Source: Rhodoferax sp. (GTDB lineage: Bacteria > Pseudomonadota > Gammaproteobacteria > Burkholderiales > Burkholderiaceae_C). From it: a stretch of DNA of 6,035 nucleotides. Location of the stretch: contig JAURGS010000154.1 in NCBI GenBank assembly GCA_030833685.1, positions 1-6,035 of the forward strand, given 5' to 3'. Positions 5,170 to 6,035 of this stretch are shown in pieces (position 1 is the stretch's first letter; the number at the start of each line of letters is the position of its first letter). Under the pieces are notes generated by a model, which saw only the letters and a list, made by a program, of their open reading frames with translations, made no database searches and was not told the origin of the DNA. A program made the position numbers and the translations under genes.

Positions 5170-6035
5170 GGACACTGCTCACTTGCCTGATTGTTCTGAT
5201 GCTGGCCACGCAAGGCTGGAGTCAAACGCTGGCCCAGCCCGCACCCAAGGCGCCAGAAAAGCAAGCCTTTGACCTGCAGATCTCCGCGCCTGCCGACCTT
5301 CGTGCACTTTTGGAATTGCACCTGGAGCTTCAGCGCTACCGGTCTCTGGAAGACCTGAGCGATCAGGAAATTGATCGCCTAATCGAAGAGGCCCAAGCCG
5401 ATGCGAACGACCTCGCTGCCACACTGGGTTATTTCAACCCTGTCATTCGCATCGAAAGAAGAAAAGGGCAAGGCCCGCAGCGCTTGGTGTTTATCAGCGC
5501 GCAGCCCGATCTGCCCGCAAAAATCGCTGAGGTCCATCTCAGCTTCTCGGGCCCGATTGCCACCGATACAGAGGCCACCAAGCTGCGCCAAGCCATCCTG
5601 GAAGACTGGAGTTTGCCTGCAGGGTCACGCTTCACGCAAGAAGGCTGGGATGATGCAAAACAAAAGGCTTTGCGCTTGCTCACGCGCCAGCGCTACCCCA
5701 GTGGTTCAATCGAAAAAAGCCTGGCAAAAGTCGACCCCGCCAAAGGAACTGTTGCCCTGCACATCGCGCTGGCATCGGGCGATTTGTACCGTTGGGGGCC
5801 GATGGAGATACAAGGACTGCAGCGTTACAGCAAGGACCTGGCCTACCGCCTGGCGCAGTTGCCAACGGGCGCGCCTTATGACCTGGATGCGCTGGTTGCT
5901 GTGCAGCGACGGCTTACCGACAGCGGCTATTTCGACAATGCCTACCTGAGCCTGAACGCAAACAGCGCACCAGAGGCCGCGGCAACCGTGCTCAATGTTC
6001 AGGAGGCGCCGCTCAAGCGGGTCAAACTTGGCATC
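5166..6035 (+). CDS. tamA: TamA/BamA-superfamily outer-membrane assembly protein, cut by right edge
   Basis: The frame is open for exactly 290 codons from the ATG at 5166 to the window end, so only the periplasmic part is visible and the C-terminal beta-barrel is missing. A signal peptide is clear: MRTLLTCLIVLMLATQGWSQTLA, with likely cleavage near residue 23. After it come three POTRA-like units: about 34-115 (FDLQISAP...ALLELHLELQRY), about 119-200 (KIAEVHLSFSGPI...) and about 207-275 (YRWGPMEIQGLQRYSKDLAY, then QRRLTDSGYFDNAYLSL). Three POTRA domains before the barrel fit TamA, which with TamB helps build the outer membrane and insert autotransporters. The alternative is another Omp85 protein; a tamB gene just downstream would settle it. 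The ATG overlaps the VWA stop as ATGA and no Shine-Dalgarno is visible, which points to translational coupling. Confidence 0.85.
   Translation, partial: MRTLLTCLIVLMLATQGWSQTLAQPAPKAPEKQAFDLQISAPADLRALLELHLELQRYRSLEDLSDQEIDRLIEEAQADANDLAATLGYFNPVIRIERRKGQGPQRLVFISAQPDLPAKIAEVHLSFSGPIATDTEATKLRQAILEDWSLPAGSRFTQEGWDDAKQKALRLLTRQRYPSGSIEKSLAKVDPAKGTVALHIALASGDLYRWGPMEIQGLQRYSKDLAYRLAQLPTGAPYDLDALVAVQRRLTDSGYFDNAYLSLNANSAPEAAATVLNVQEAPLKRVKLGI

Noticed and set aside
5401..5949. Plus-strand open frame of 182 codons within the TamA-like gene
   Set aside because: It is out of frame with a protein that has a clear signal peptide and POTRA-like units, and its own translation (rich in Arg, Ser, Cys, Trp) looks non-coding.

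Overview
The window looks like a chromosomal core region of a betaproteobacterium, most probably from the Comamonadaceae (Burkholderiales). Base composition is moderately high in GC. Every recognisable protein resembles its Burkholderiales counterpart from memory, and the gene order (a BioC-like methyltransferase divergent from comF, followed by trmL) is one I associate with that family. No database search was possible, so the placement is by recognition only. I see no insertion sequence, phage gene, tRNA, rRNA or CRISPR array.

Layout. Positions 1-710 hold a minus-strand BioC-like methyltransferase whose C-terminus lies beyond the left edge. A divergent intergenic region of only 37 bp (711-747) separates it from a run of seven plus-strand genes: comF (748-1458), trmL (1491-1979), a DUF1841 protein (1991-2425), a MoxR-type AAA+ ATPase (2495-3337), a RimJ/RimL-type GNAT acetyltransferase with a GTG start (3339-3965), a CoxE-like VWA protein (3982-5169), and a TamA/BamA-superfamily outer-membrane assembly protein (5166 to the right edge, truncated). 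Gaps are 32, 11, 69, 1 and 16 bp, then a 4-bp overlap. The plus-strand genes may therefore form one transcription unit, or two with a break in the 69-bp gap. No stretch over 300 bp lacks a gene.

Function. The first part is housekeeping: ComF (phosphoribosyltransferase fold with zinc-ribbon cysteines, linked to DNA uptake) and TrmL (2'-O-methylation of the tRNA wobble base). The second part is the more interesting: a MoxR ATPase and a VWA partner, the usual pair of a chaperone-like maturation or metal-insertion machine, with an acetyltransferase between them and an outer-membrane assembly factor overlapping the VWA gene. The client of this ATPase-VWA pair is not evident from the window. The physical coupling to an acetyltransferase and a TamA-like protein is the best candidate for something undescribed. 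Two proteins depart from textbook motifs: the BioC-like protein lacks a normal glycine-rich SAM motif, and the VWA protein has D-x-G-x-T in place of the canonical D-x-S-x-S MIDAS motif.
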